From the NCBI GenBank assembly GCA_946478975.1, contig CAMLEO010000170.1, forward strand, positions 1-15,120: a DNA stretch of 15,120 nt. Direction: 5' to 3'. Below, piece after piece: positions 1-8,038 of the stretch; the stretch's first letter is position 1, and every line of letters begins with the position of its first letter. Below the pieces are notes generated by a model that was not told the origin of the DNA, did no database searches, and worked only from the letters and a program-made list of their open reading frames with translations. The position numbers were made by a program, and so were the translations under genes. Source of the DNA: an uncultured Steroidobacter sp. (GTDB taxonomy: Bacteria > Pseudomonadota > Gammaproteobacteria > Steroidobacterales > Steroidobacteraceae).

Positions 1-539
1 AGGGCTTCGCTCCGGAGATCCGCGAGGCGTACATCAAGCACCGCAAAGATTTCGGTATCGCGTTCGAAGAGGGCATGGAGGCGATTCGTCGCGTGCTTGC
101 CATCGACGTGCCGCAGATCGTGGTGCTGCCCGAAGATGCGGTGGCGATGGTCGGCGGCAGCAATGTTTGCTCCGTCGCGAAAGTCGCCAACGCCGTGCGT
201 GAGGTTCGCAAGCAGAACAGCTATCCGCGGCCGCAGCTGGCCACGCGCTTCGCAGCGCCGAGCAATGAGCTGGAGCAAAAGATCGCCGCCATATGGCAGG
301 AGGTGCTCGGCATCGACCAGGTCGGAATTCACGACGACTTCTTCGAGCTCGGCGGCAACTCGCTCGTGGGCCTGCAGATCGTCGCCAGGATCAATCGCAC
401 CCTGGATCTGTCGGTCGAGCTGCGAGCCATCTTCGAGCTGCCGACCGTGGCCTCGCAAGCGCAGTTGATCGGGGTTGCGCAGCAGCTCGACGACCGGCTC
501 GTTGCTCCGGACGCGGATGAGATCGAGGTGCTGGTCTGA
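1..539 (+). CDS. Type I PKS (hybrid PKS/NRPS), 3' end: KR tail plus carrier domain
   Basis: This frame is open from the left edge of the window (first full codon at base 3) to TGA at 537-539, so only the C-terminus of a large synthase is present. The first 50 or so residues (GIAFEEGMEAIRRVL, then PQIVVLPEDA) resemble the end of a ketoreductase domain in modular PKSs, where a GI..EEG.EA..R.L helix precedes a PQ-VVV strand. A linker leads to a complete phosphopantetheine carrier domain with DDFFELGGNSL; the Ser codon at 360-362 should carry the 4'-phosphopantetheine arm. The carrier resembles the PCP/ACP types of mixed PKS/NRPS lines. No thioesterase or reductase follows. The protein ends in an acidic-hydrophobic tail (DADEIEVLV) that looks like a docking motif for a beta-hairpin (TubC-type) domain such as that of the NRPS starting at 9539. 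The PKS assignment rests on the KR-like tail only; the carrier domain is certain. Confidence 0.85.
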   Translation, partial: GFAPEIREAYIKHRKDFGIAFEEGMEAIRRVLAIDVPQIVVLPEDAVAMVGGSNVCSVAKVANAVREVRKQNSYPRPQLATRFAAPSNELEQKIAAIWQEVLGIDQVGIHDDFFELGGNSLVGLQIVARINRTLDLSVELRAIFELPTVASQAQLIGVAQQLDDRLVAPDADEIEVLV

Positions 540-564
540 TTAGAGAAGGACTCGTTGCTCACGT

Positions 565-597
565 ATGCAGCGATGCCGCTCAACGGCACCGCTGCAT
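565..597. terminator. Stem-loop between convergent genes, possible bidirectional terminator
   Basis: Arms ATGCAGCG (565-572) and CGCTGCAT (590-597) pair perfectly. After one A.C mismatch the stem continues for five more pairs (TGCCG with CGGCA) around a CTCAA loop. It sits between the stop of the PKS gene (539) and the stop codon of the outer-membrane lipoprotein (597-599), whose last base it includes. Neither side has a T-tract, so it is not a classic intrinsic terminator; it could still end transcription weakly or protect the mRNA 3' ends. Confidence 0.5.
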
Positions 598-2030
598 CAG
601 GGCGATGGCTGAGTCCGATCGGCCGGATCCTGCAACCAACCGCCGCCGAGCGCTGTGTGAAGGCGCACAGTGGCCCGCCGGTTGTCCAGCGTGGTCTGGA
701 CGAACTGATCTTGTGCCGAGAATAGCGTCTGCTGCGCTTGAATCACGTTGAGCAGGTCGGTCGCGCCCTGGCGATATTGCAGGTCGGAGATTTGAAATGC
801 CTCGCGCGCGGCGTCGATCTGTCGTGTCAGGTTCTGTTCGGCCTGGCTGGTGCCGGCGACTGCGACCAGCGCGTTCTCCACGTCTGCATAGGCGTTGAGG
901 ACCGCGGCCTGGTATCGGGCGATGAACTCTCTCTGCGTTGCCTCGGCCAATTGTTTCCCGCCGCGCAGCCGCCCGCCGCTGAAGATGGTCTGCAACAGAT
1001 CGAGCCCGTATGTATAGCCGGACCTGGATCCGCTCAGAAGCGTGTCAACCGTTGAACTTGCGCGTCCGCCTCGACCCGTGAGCGAGAAGTGCGGCAGGAA
1101 GGCGGCGCGCGCTGCGTCGACGCTCGCGTGAGCGCTGGCGAGGTCGGCCTCGGCTTGCGCAATATCGGGCCGACGCAGCAACAGCTCGGAGGGCAGTCCC
1201 GCACTCACCGGCAGTGCGAGGATGTGGTCCAGGTTCTGCGCGCTGACATCGATTTTTTCCGGCGGAACTCCGAGCAGCACGGCCAGCGTGAAAAGAGCCT
1301 GTTTCTCTTGGACCTGCAGCAGCGGCAGCCGGGCTCTCACACCTTCGAGCTGCGCCAGCTGGCGTGCCAGGTCGAGACGCGAGATGGTCCCGGTGTCGAC
1401 TCGCAGCTGAATGACTTCCGCGATGCTGCTGATTGCGGAGATGTTCTCGTTGGCGATGGCGATTCGGGCGCGAATCGCCAGCACCGTCAGATACTGCTCG
1501 ATGGTGTCGGAGGCAATTGCCAATGCCAGCGCTTGTTGGCTGAAGCGCGCCGACTTCACCAGCTCGTTCGCTGCTCGCAAATTGCCTCGTGACAGGCCCC
1601 AGGGATCGGGATCGAAGCTGGCTTCGAGATCGACGCCGAAACGCTTGTCGTTCGAGAATTCGAGGCAACCCTCGCCGCGGCAGCTGCCTCTGATATGTCT
1701 GGCTCCGGCTGCAACCTGTGGAAAGAGCGCTGCGCGCTGCAAGCCAGACTGAGCTTCTGCCTGCTGGACTCGCGCCACAGCAACCTCGATGTCGCGGTTG
1801 TTTGCCAGCGCGTCTGTGACGAGAGTCGAGAGCTGCGGATCACCGAATCCTTCCCACCACGATGCGTCCGGCCACGGCTTGACCGACGTTGGAATGGGAC
1901 CTGTGAAAGCTTCGGGAACCATCTCCGGCGGCAGGGCACGCGGAACCGGGGTGGTGCAGCCTGCCGCCGCAAGCGTCACAGCCACCACCAATGCGGGAAC
2001 AGGCCGTTTCAGCACTGGTGCTCTACTCAT
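597..2030 (-). CDS. Outer-membrane efflux lipoprotein (NodT/TolC-type OMF)
   Basis: This is the outer-membrane channel of a tripartite exporter, about 477 residues, last gene of the export operon. From the chosen start the N-terminus is a lipoprotein signal peptide: basic residues, a hydrophobic VPALVVAVTLAAAGC core and a lipobox Cys at about residue 25. The mature part has the usual OMF opening (PDASWWEGFGDPQLSTLV), two long heptad-rich helical regions and the paired OEP repeat structure, with RRPDIAQAEADL and YRQGATDLLNVIQAQQTLF as typical conserved blocks. A frame-open ATG 23 codons upstream (2099) would place extra residues before the signal peptide and is rejected. The chosen ATG overlaps the permease stop codon (ATGAGTAG, 8-bp overlap), indicating translational coupling. 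Its expected partners are the adaptor (5207-6499) and the ABC permease. The substrate is not readable from the sequence; context suggests the cluster's product. Confidence 0.93.
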   Translation of the reverse strand: MSRAPVLKRPVPALVVAVTLAAAGCTTPVPRALPPEMVPEAFTGPIPTSVKPWPDASWWEGFGDPQLSTLVTDALANNRDIEVAVARVQQAEAQSGLQRAALFPQVAAGARHIRGSCRGEGCLEFSNDKRFGVDLEASFDPDPWGLSRGNLRAANELVKSARFSQQALALAIASDTIEQYLTVLAIRARIAIANENISAISSIAEVIQLRVDTGTISRLDLARQLAQLEGVRARLPLLQVQEKQALFTLAVLLGVPPEKIDVSAQNLDHILALPVSAGLPSELLLRRPDIAQAEADLASAHASVDAARAAFLPHFSLTGRGGRASSTVDTLLSGSRSGYTYGLDLLQTIFSGGRLRGGKQLAEATQREFIARYQAAVLNAYADVENALVAVAGTSQAEQNLTRQIDAAREAFQISDLQYRQGATDLLNVIQAQQTLFSAQDQFVQTTLDNRRATVRLHTALGGGWLQDPADRTQPSP

Positions 2031-4497
2031 AGCGCAGCGCGCTGATCGGACTCGCGCGAGCGACACGATAGGCGTGAGCGAAAACCGTAGCCCATGCAAT
2101 CAGCAGCGCAACGAGTGCCGCTCCGACGAAATAAAGCGGATTGAGAGAGATGCGATAGGCGAACCGCTCCAGCCAATGATTCAGGAACAACCAGGCCAGC
2201 GGCCACGCGATCACGTTCGCGATCAGAACCGGGATGGAGAATTGCCAGAGCAGCAACCGGACCACGTCGTGGGTGCGCGCGCCGAATACCTTGCGCAGAC
2301 CAATCTCCTTCGTGCGCCGTCCCGCGGTGAATACGGCGAGGCCGAAGAAGCCGAGGCACGCGACGAGCAGGGCCAGGCCGACGAAGACTTCGAACATCAC
2401 ACCCTGCTTTTCATGTGCGCGATACAGCGTGTCGAAGCGATCGCTCAGGAAGTAGGGCTGGGGCGCGACGTTCGGCGAGACGGTGCGCCAGGACTGCTCG
2501 ATGAAGCTCAACGCGCCCGGAATATTCTCTTCTCGCACGCGTATCGAGATCCGGCTCGTCTCCCAGTTGTCGTGTAAATAGACGGTGGGTTTGGCGGGCT
2601 CGCTCGCGCCGTTGAATTTGATGTCCGCGAGCACGCCGACGATGTTCACGTTGTTGCGGTTGTAGATGATGGACTTGCCGACCGCTTCCTGCGGCGTGAA
2701 ACCGAAAACAGCCGCCGCGGCCTCGTTGATGATGATGTTGTGTCCCTCGTTGCTCGGCTGCGCGTCGTTGCGCACTGTGTCCGCCTCGCGGCCTTCTTCC
2801 AGCAGGCGCCCGGCAACCAGCGGAATGCCGTAGAGGGTGGGGAAGTCCGGACTGATCATCACTTTGTTGAGCGTCATCGTCTGCGTTTGCCCGGGCAGCT
2901 GCACCAGGCCCAGCGAGTTGTCGAAGGCGAACGGCACGGTGCTGGAGAGTGCCGTCGAGATCACGCCTGGATGAGTGCGCAGCAGTTTCGCGAAATTGTC
3001 TCGAACCGAGGCATTCCATTCCGCCCTCAGGATGACGACGTTGTTCTTGTCGAAGCCCAGCTCCATGTCGCGGGCGTAACGAATCTGGTTGAGCACGGCG
3101 GCGGCAGTAATGCCCAAGCCGATGGACACCGCGAACTGCATGACGACCAGCACCACGCGCAGACGGCTGGAGCCGCTGTCGCGAGAGGAAGTGCTCGACC
3201 TGAGCACCTGGCCCGGTCGGAAACCAGACAACACCAGCGCGGGGTAGATGCCGCTGATCAGTCCTGCCCCGATCGCGCAGCCGAGCGTCAACAGCGTCAG
3301 CCGCCAGTCACGCAAGTAATGGAACTCGACCGGGCGTTCCAGGAAGCTGCTGTAGGCCGGCAGCAGAATTTCAACCAGCGCGAGCGCAAGGAGCAGCGAA
3401 CACAGCGCCATGAACACCGACTCGCCTAGAAACTGAACGATCAGCTGCTTGCGGGTGGCGCCCACGCATTTACGCATCGAGATCTCGCGCGCGCGCAACG
3501 TGGCGCGAGCAGTCGCCAGATTGGTGAAGTTGAAGCAGGCGATCAGCAGGATCAGTGCTCCAACCATCGTGACGCCGTAGACGGTGAGCCAGCTGCCTGC
3601 CGGCGTGAGATTGTTTCCATAGCGGCCGGATTCGAGGTGCACATCCGTGAACGCAGTCAGATGCATCTTGAAGAGCTCGCTGCCACGCATGTCGAGTTGA
3701 CGTTCCCTGAGCGCAGCTGCCGTGGCTCGATCCATGATGGGTGCGAGTTTGCCGAGCACCGCGTCGGGACTCGCGCCCGGCGACAGCAGAATGTATGCGT
3801 AGTAGTTTGCCGAGAGCCAGTCCTGCTTCGATCCTTGCGTGTCCGGGTCAGCCAGGGACGTGTTCGGCATCATCACATCAGCCAGCAGCTGAGAATTGCT
3901 CGGCACGTCGCGCAGTATGCCAGTGACTTTCAATGACACCGCGCTCTTGAAACATTCCGGATCCCTGGGAGGAGGACACTGCTTCCTCGGTGCGGTGAGC
4001 GTCCGGCCGATTGGATCGGCATCGCCGAAGAATTTGCGTGCCGTGCTCTGCGACAGAACCACCGAGTCGGGCTGGCTGAGTACCGTGGCGGGATCGCCCG
4101 AAACCAGCGGCAGCCGCACGACCTGCAGGAACTCCGGGTCCACCACGTTCACCGTTTCCGGGAACTGCTCGCCGGCGCTCGTCAAAGTGATTTCCTGCCG
4201 ACGCATGCGCACCGCCGCTTCGACCTCCGGAATCTGATCGCGCATCGCCGCCGCAATGGGAAACGGCACGATGGCCAGATCCAGCGGATCCCGGCCGGGC
4301 ACATTGGCGGTGGTCTCCATCCTGTAGAGCTGCGCGTTGTTCGGCACCCACTGGTCGTAGGATGTTTCGTCGCGGACGAACAGCATCACAAAGATCACAC
4401 ATGCCAGTCCGAGCGCCAGCCCCGAGACGTTGATGAAGCTGTAGAGCTTGTAGCGTGCGAAGCTGCGCACGGCTGTCATGAGATAGTTCTTGAGCAC
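2023..4497 (-). CDS. FtsX/MacB-type ABC transporter permease, two fused halves
   Basis: Inner-membrane permease of about 824 residues. It reads as two homologous halves. Each has one N-terminal membrane helix, a large periplasmic MacB_PCD-like domain, and a three-helix FtsX domain. Half 1: helix near 21-41, periplasmic domain to about 295, helices near 305-425. Half 2: helix near 445-470, periplasmic domain to about 690, helices near 700-815. Each half carries the FtsX coupling motif before its second FtsX helix (REISMRKCVGA near residue 336, KEIGLRKVFGA near 729), so one chain probably supplies the whole transmembrane unit. MacB itself fuses one such half to an ATPase; here the ATPase is a separate upstream gene. 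The start is GTG at 4497, supported by a GAGGGA Shine-Dalgarno overlapping the ATPase stop; an internal ATG six codons later is possible. Such permeases drive mechanotransmission-type export through an OMF rather than carrying substrate through the inner membrane. Confidence 0.93.
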   Translation of the reverse strand: MLKNYLMTAVRSFARYKLYSFINVSGLALGLACVIFVMLFVRDETSYDQWVPNNAQLYRMETTANVPGRDPLDLAIVPFPIAAAMRDQIPEVEAAVRMRRQEITLTSAGEQFPETVNVVDPEFLQVVRLPLVSGDPATVLSQPDSVVLSQSTARKFFGDADPIGRTLTAPRKQCPPPRDPECFKSAVSLKVTGILRDVPSNSQLLADVMMPNTSLADPDTQGSKQDWLSANYYAYILLSPGASPDAVLGKLAPIMDRATAAALRERQLDMRGSELFKMHLTAFTDVHLESGRYGNNLTPAGSWLTVYGVTMVGALILLIACFNFTNLATARATLRAREISMRKCVGATRKQLIVQFLGESVFMALCSLLLALALVEILLPAYSSFLERPVEFHYLRDWRLTLLTLGCAIGAGLISGIYPALVLSGFRPGQVLRSSTSSRDSGSSRLRVVLVVMQFAVSIGLGITAAAVLNQIRYARDMELGFDKNNVVILRAEWNASVRDNFAKLLRTHPGVISTALSSTVPFAFDNSLGLVQLPGQTQTMTLNKVMISPDFPTLYGIPLVAGRLLEEGREADTVRNDAQPSNEGHNIIINEAAAAVFGFTPQEAVGKSIIYNRNNVNIVGVLADIKFNGASEPAKPTVYLHDNWETSRISIRVREENIPGALSFIEQSWRTVSPNVAPQPYFLSDRFDTLYRAHEKQGVMFEVFVGLALLVACLGFFGLAVFTAGRRTKEIGLRKVFGARTHDVVRLLLWQFSIPVLIANVIAWPLAWLFLNHWLERFAYRISLNPLYFVGAALVALLIAWATVFAHAYRVARASPISALRYE

Positions 4498-4507
4498 GGC
4501 TGTTCCC

Positions 4508-5194
<687 letters not shown>

Positions 5195-5206
5195 CGTTGA
5201 CTCCGT

Positions 5207-6499
5207 TTAATTCCGTGAGCTGTCCGATCCTTCGAGCCTGATGCGATCGATATTCCGGTACGCGGCGTAGCTCGAGACGATGACTTTCTCGCCAGGCTTC
5301 AGGCCGTCCAGAATCTCGACGTACTGCGGGTTTTTGCGGCCGAGCTTGACGGTGCGTTTGGTTGCTTCTTTGCCGTCGGCATCGACCACGAAAACCCAGT
5401 TGCCGCCGGAGGTCTGATAGAACGGACCGTTCGCGACCACGATCGCGTCGACGGTGCCGCCCAGTTCGAGCCTCAGCTCCGTCGTCTGGCCGACCTGCAT
5501 GTTCGGGGGCACTTCGTTGGCGAGATGAAAATCTGTTTTGAACGCGCCATTGGCGACCTGCGGATAGATCTTGGCTACGCGTGCGGGATACGTGCGGCCG
5601 TTTGCTGCGATGGTGGCGGCCTGGCCCACGATCACGCGGCCGAGGTAATACTCGTCTATGTCCGCCGTCAGCTTGAAGCGATCCGCCGAATTCACCTGGC
5701 CGAGAACGGCGCCGTGTGCTTTGGATTCACCGACGTGCGCATCGAGTGCGGTCAGCTGCCCGTCCATGGGCGCACGGATGGTGAGCGCTTCTATTCCAGC
5801 GTTGGCGATATCGGTCCTGCTGCCCGAAGCCGCTGCCGAACTCCCTCCGATCAACTCGGCCGAGCGTACTTTCTGTTCAACCTTTCGTGACGCGATGAGC
5901 GCATCGCGCATTTTCAGTCGGTACTCATATTCGTCTTCTTCTTCTTGATACGTGCTGGGGGCGATCGCATTACCGTCCAGCAGGATCTTGTCGCGCACCA
6001 GCTTCGCCTGCAGCTTGCTGATCTCATGTTCGATGTCCAGCAGCTGTCGCTCGTATTCGAAGCGTGTCTGCTCAAACGTGAGCTGCTGAGCCGCGACTTG
6101 CAGCTGCAACGCGGGGTTGGAGAGCACGATGAGCGGCTGGCCGTTTTTCACCATGGCGCCGTCTTCGACCAGCACTTGTTTCACGGTGCCGCCCTGGTCG
6201 GTGGTCAGGTAAGCGGTGACCAGCGGAGCTACCGTGCCTCGTAACGCGATGAAGTCGTCGAAGGGCCGCTGGGCCACCGTCGAGAAGGTCAGCTGATTCG
6301 CGAGCACACGATAGCTGCGGTCCTGGGTGCGGCTGACCGCCCAAACAATCACTCCGAGAAGAACCACGGCAGCGCCGATCCACGGGGCATAACGGCGCCA
6401 GCGCGGCTTGGGGGCAATCGGCCGGTCCATCTGGCTCAAGAACGAGACGGGTGCGGGCTGGTCCGCTGAATCCGTCCTCCTTGTTTCGAATTCGTGCAT
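5207..6499 (-). CDS. Periplasmic adaptor (HlyD/MacA/RND MFP family)
   Basis: Membrane-fusion protein linking the inner-membrane ABC permease to the outer-membrane channel, about 430 residues. A short cytoplasmic N-terminus and a basic patch (KPRWRR) precede one transmembrane anchor near 38-56. Then come the first lipoyl half (GTVKQVLVEDGAMVKNGQPL), a charged helical hairpin (roughly 125-210, coiled-coil-like), the second lipoyl half (IRAPMDGQLTALDAHVGE), a beta-barrel region and a C-terminal membrane-proximal domain (LDGLKPGEKVIVSSY). I chose ATG at 6499 rather than the upstream ATG at 6535. The sigma54 promoter at 6544-6559 predicts a transcript starting near 6533, which leaves no complete 6535 start in the mRNA. 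A GGGA Shine-Dalgarno also lies six bases before the 6499 ATG. It is the first gene of the export operon. The anchor is a membrane helix rather than a lipidated Cys, as in MacA. Confidence 0.93.
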   Translation of the reverse strand: MHEFETRRTDSADQPAPVSFLSQMDRPIAPKPRWRRYAPWIGAAVVLLGVIVWAVSRTQDRSYRVLANQLTFSTVAQRPFDDFIALRGTVAPLVTAYLTTDQGGTVKQVLVEDGAMVKNGQPLIVLSNPALQLQVAAQQLTFEQTRFEYERQLLDIEHEISKLQAKLVRDKILLDGNAIAPSTYQEEEDEYEYRLKMRDALIASRKVEQKVRSAELIGGSSAAASGSRTDIANAGIEALTIRAPMDGQLTALDAHVGESKAHGAVLGQVNSADRFKLTADIDEYYLGRVIVGQAATIAANGRTYPARVAKIYPQVANGAFKTDFHLANEVPPNMQVGQTTELRLELGGTVDAIVVANGPFYQTSGGNWVFVVDADGKEATKRTVKLGRKNPQYVEILDGLKPGEKVIVSSYAAYRNIDRIRLEGSDSSRN

Positions 6500-6505
6500 T
6501 GTCGA

Positions 6506-6509
6506 TCCC
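6506..6509 (-). promoter_or_regulatory. Ribosome binding site that sets the adaptor start
   Basis: GGGA on the minus strand, six bases upstream of the ATG at 6499-6497. It supports that ATG over the one at 6535, which would sit on the predicted transcription start. Confidence 0.55.
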
Positions 6510-6543
6510 GACGCGAGAGCTTGAGGCCGCTTCATCGGCTATT

Positions 6544-6559
6544 AGCAAGTCGTATGCCA
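6544..6559 (-). promoter_or_regulatory. Sigma54 (-24/-12) promoter of the export operon
   Basis: The minus strand reads TGGCATACGACTTGCT. Set against the sigma54 consensus TGGCACG-N4-TTGCW, it has the invariant GG and GC with the required 10-base spacing, and TGGCA and TTGCT match exactly; the departures are T and A in place of C and G after TGGCA. The predicted start is about 12 bases beyond the -12 C, near 6533, giving a leader of about 34 nt before the adaptor ATG at 6499. The adjacent divergent gene encodes a sigma54-dependent activator, which independently fits this reading. Confidence 0.8.
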
Positions 6560-6611
6560 GCGCATCTGCTCCAATAATTTCAAAGACATAGTGATGCGAG
6601 CAAGCAGCGAG

Positions 6612-6657
6612 TGTGCGTTTACGTGCATACTCACCCCAAACTGTGCGATTGCGAACA
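6612..6657. promoter_or_regulatory. Tandem imperfect palindromes, candidate enhancer sites for the sigma54 activator
   Basis: Two related 16-bp sites, TGTGCGTTTACGTGCA (6612-6627) and TGTGCGATTGCGAACA (6642-6657), are identical at 12 of 16 positions. Both follow TGTGCG-N4-CGnnCA; the second is a better palindrome (5 of 6 arm pairs) than the first (4 of 6). They are 30 bp apart, close to three helical turns, and their centres lie about 86 and 116 bp upstream of the predicted sigma54 start, a usual distance for enhancer-binding-protein dimers. Site 2 ends immediately before the activator's own ATG (6659), so binding there could also affect the activator gene. Confidence 0.5.
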
Positions 6658-6658
6658 C

Positions 6659-8038
6659 ATGACCAACCGAATCCCTGCGCGAGTGCTGGTCGTCGATGAC
6701 GATCAGGACATTCTCGATGCCGCCCGGTTGCTGCTCAAAGGGCAGTTCACCTCGGTCGAGACTTTGCGCGACCCGAGCCGGCTGCTGCCCCTGGTGCGAG
6801 AAAAAGCCTTCGATGTACTGCTGCTCGACATGAATTTCACGCCCGGCGTCGATCAAGGCGCCGAGGGATTGCGCCTGCTGGCGGAAATTCTGGCAATCGA
6901 TCCGAACGCGGTGGTGGTGCTCGTTACCGCGCACAGCGACGTTGACCTTGCGGTTCAAGCCATGAAAAAAGGCGGCGCCGACTTTGTCACCAAGCCGTGG
7001 GAAAACAACCGGCTGCTTGCGACACTCAATGCCGCGCTGGAATTGCGCCGATCCAAGCTGGAAGCGGCGGAGTTGCGCCAGCTCAATCGCGGACTCGCGG
7101 CTGCCACCCATACCGAGTCCGGCATGATTGGAACTTCGCCCGCCATCCTCCGCGTATTCGATGCCATCCACCGGGCGGCGCCAACTGATGCGAACGTGCT
7201 GATCCTGGGCGAGAACGGCACCGGCAAAGAGCTGGTCGCAAGAGAGATCCATCGGCAGTCACGACGCGCCGGGGAAGTTTTCCTGCGCGTGGATCTGGGA
7301 TCACTTTCTGCCCAGGTTTTCGAGAGCGAATTATTCGGCCATCGCCGCGGAGCTTTCACAGACGCGAAGCAGGACCGCGTCGGCTTGTTGCGCGCAGCCA
7401 CCGGCGGAACGCTCTTCCTGGATGAGATCGGCAACGTTCCTTTGTATCTGCAGAGCAAGCTACTCACCGCGATCGAGCTGCACGAAGTTGTGCCGGTGGG
7501 CGCGGAACATCCCGAAGCGCTGGATGTGCGACTGGTGTGCGCGACCAACCTGTCTGCCGCACGACTCGCCGATGAGAATCTCTTCCGGCAAGACCTGCGA
7601 TATCGCATCAACACCGTTGAGATCGTCGTGCCGCCGCTGCGCGAGCGTCGTGAGGACATTCCTCTGCTGCTCGAGTACTACACCGAGATCTTTGCGCAGA
7701 AATACAACTTTCCGGTCAAGCGGCCGAGCGCAGCACTGATCGAGCGGCTGATGACTTACGCCTGGCCCGGCAACGTTCGCGAGCTGCGTCATGCCGTCGA
7801 GCGCGCTGTCATCCTGAACGACGGCGAGCTGCTGACGGTCGCCGACTTTCCCTTTCTGGAGTCGCGCAGCGCGCCATCGCAGGACGACTCGGATGCCGTC
7901 GCGCGTCTCGATGCCGCCGAAAAGACCGCCATCGTGCACGCGTTGGAACGTTACAAAAACAACGTCAGTCGCGCCGCCCAGGCACTGGGAATCACACGGA
8001 CGTCCCTGCATCGGCGCATGAAAAAATATGGACTCTAA
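6659..8038 (+). CDS. Sigma54-dependent response regulator (NtrC family)
   Basis: A three-domain transcription activator of 459 residues. The receiver domain has acidic residues at 13-15 (VVDDDQD), phospho-acceptor Asp57 (LLLDMNF), Thr90 and Lys112 (VTKPW). The AAA+ domain has Walker A GENGTGKE (184-191), a GAFTDA sigma54-contact loop (231-236) and Walker B TLFLDE (Asp255, Glu256). The C-terminal Fis-type helix-turn-helix spans about 425-459 (NNVSRAAQALGITRTSLHRR). The usual loop sequence is GAFTGA; here the fifth residue is Asp. A GTG at 6611 would extend the protein by 16 residues (HTHPKLCDCEH) that fit no receiver fold and would cover both palindromes, so ATG 6659 is preferred even though no clear Shine-Dalgarno precedes it. 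It overlaps the kinase gene by 11 bp and should be phosphorylated by that kinase. Its likely target is the sigma54 promoter of the divergent export operon. Confidence 0.94.
   Translation: MTNRIPARVLVVDDDQDILDAARLLLKGQFTSVETLRDPSRLLPLVREKAFDVLLLDMNFTPGVDQGAEGLRLLAEILAIDPNAVVVLVTAHSDVDLAVQAMKKGGADFVTKPWENNRLLATLNAALELRRSKLEAAELRQLNRGLAAATHTESGMIGTSPAILRVFDAIHRAAPTDANVLILGENGTGKELVAREIHRQSRRAGEVFLRVDLGSLSAQVFESELFGHRRGAFTDAKQDRVGLLRAATGGTLFLDEIGNVPLYLQSKLLTAIELHEVVPVGAEHPEALDVRLVCATNLSAARLADENLFRQDLRYRINTVEIVVPPLRERREDIPLLLEYYTEIFAQKYNFPVKRPSAALIERLMTYAWPGNVRELRHAVERAVILNDGELLTVADFPFLESRSAPSQDDSDAVARLDAAEKTAIVHALERYKNNVSRAAQALGITRTSLHRRMKKYGL

Noticed and set aside
2031..2099. Upstream ATG 2099 for the outer-membrane lipoprotein
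   Set aside because: It would put 23 residues before a clean lipoprotein signal peptide and lie deep in the permease gene; ATG 2030 overlaps the permease stop in the usual coupled manner.
2411..4402. Long alternative-frame reading frames inside the permease gene on either strand
   Set aside because: They are Arg/Gln/His-rich translations without domains, lie fully within a well-recognised permease, and reflect the high-GC code of the real gene.
6500..6535. ATG 6535 as the adaptor's start
   Set aside because: The sigma54 promoter predicts transcription from about 6533, so this codon would not be fully transcribed; ATG 6499 has its own GGGA site.
6611..6658. GTG 6611 as the regulator's start
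   Set aside because: The extra 16 residues fit no receiver-domain fold, would place both palindromes inside the coding region, and have no supporting Shine-Dalgarno.
6542..7659. Antisense reading frames opposite the regulator gene
   Set aside because: They have no motif or plausible ribosome binding site and cover the divergent control region and the receiver and AAA+ domains of a clear regulator.
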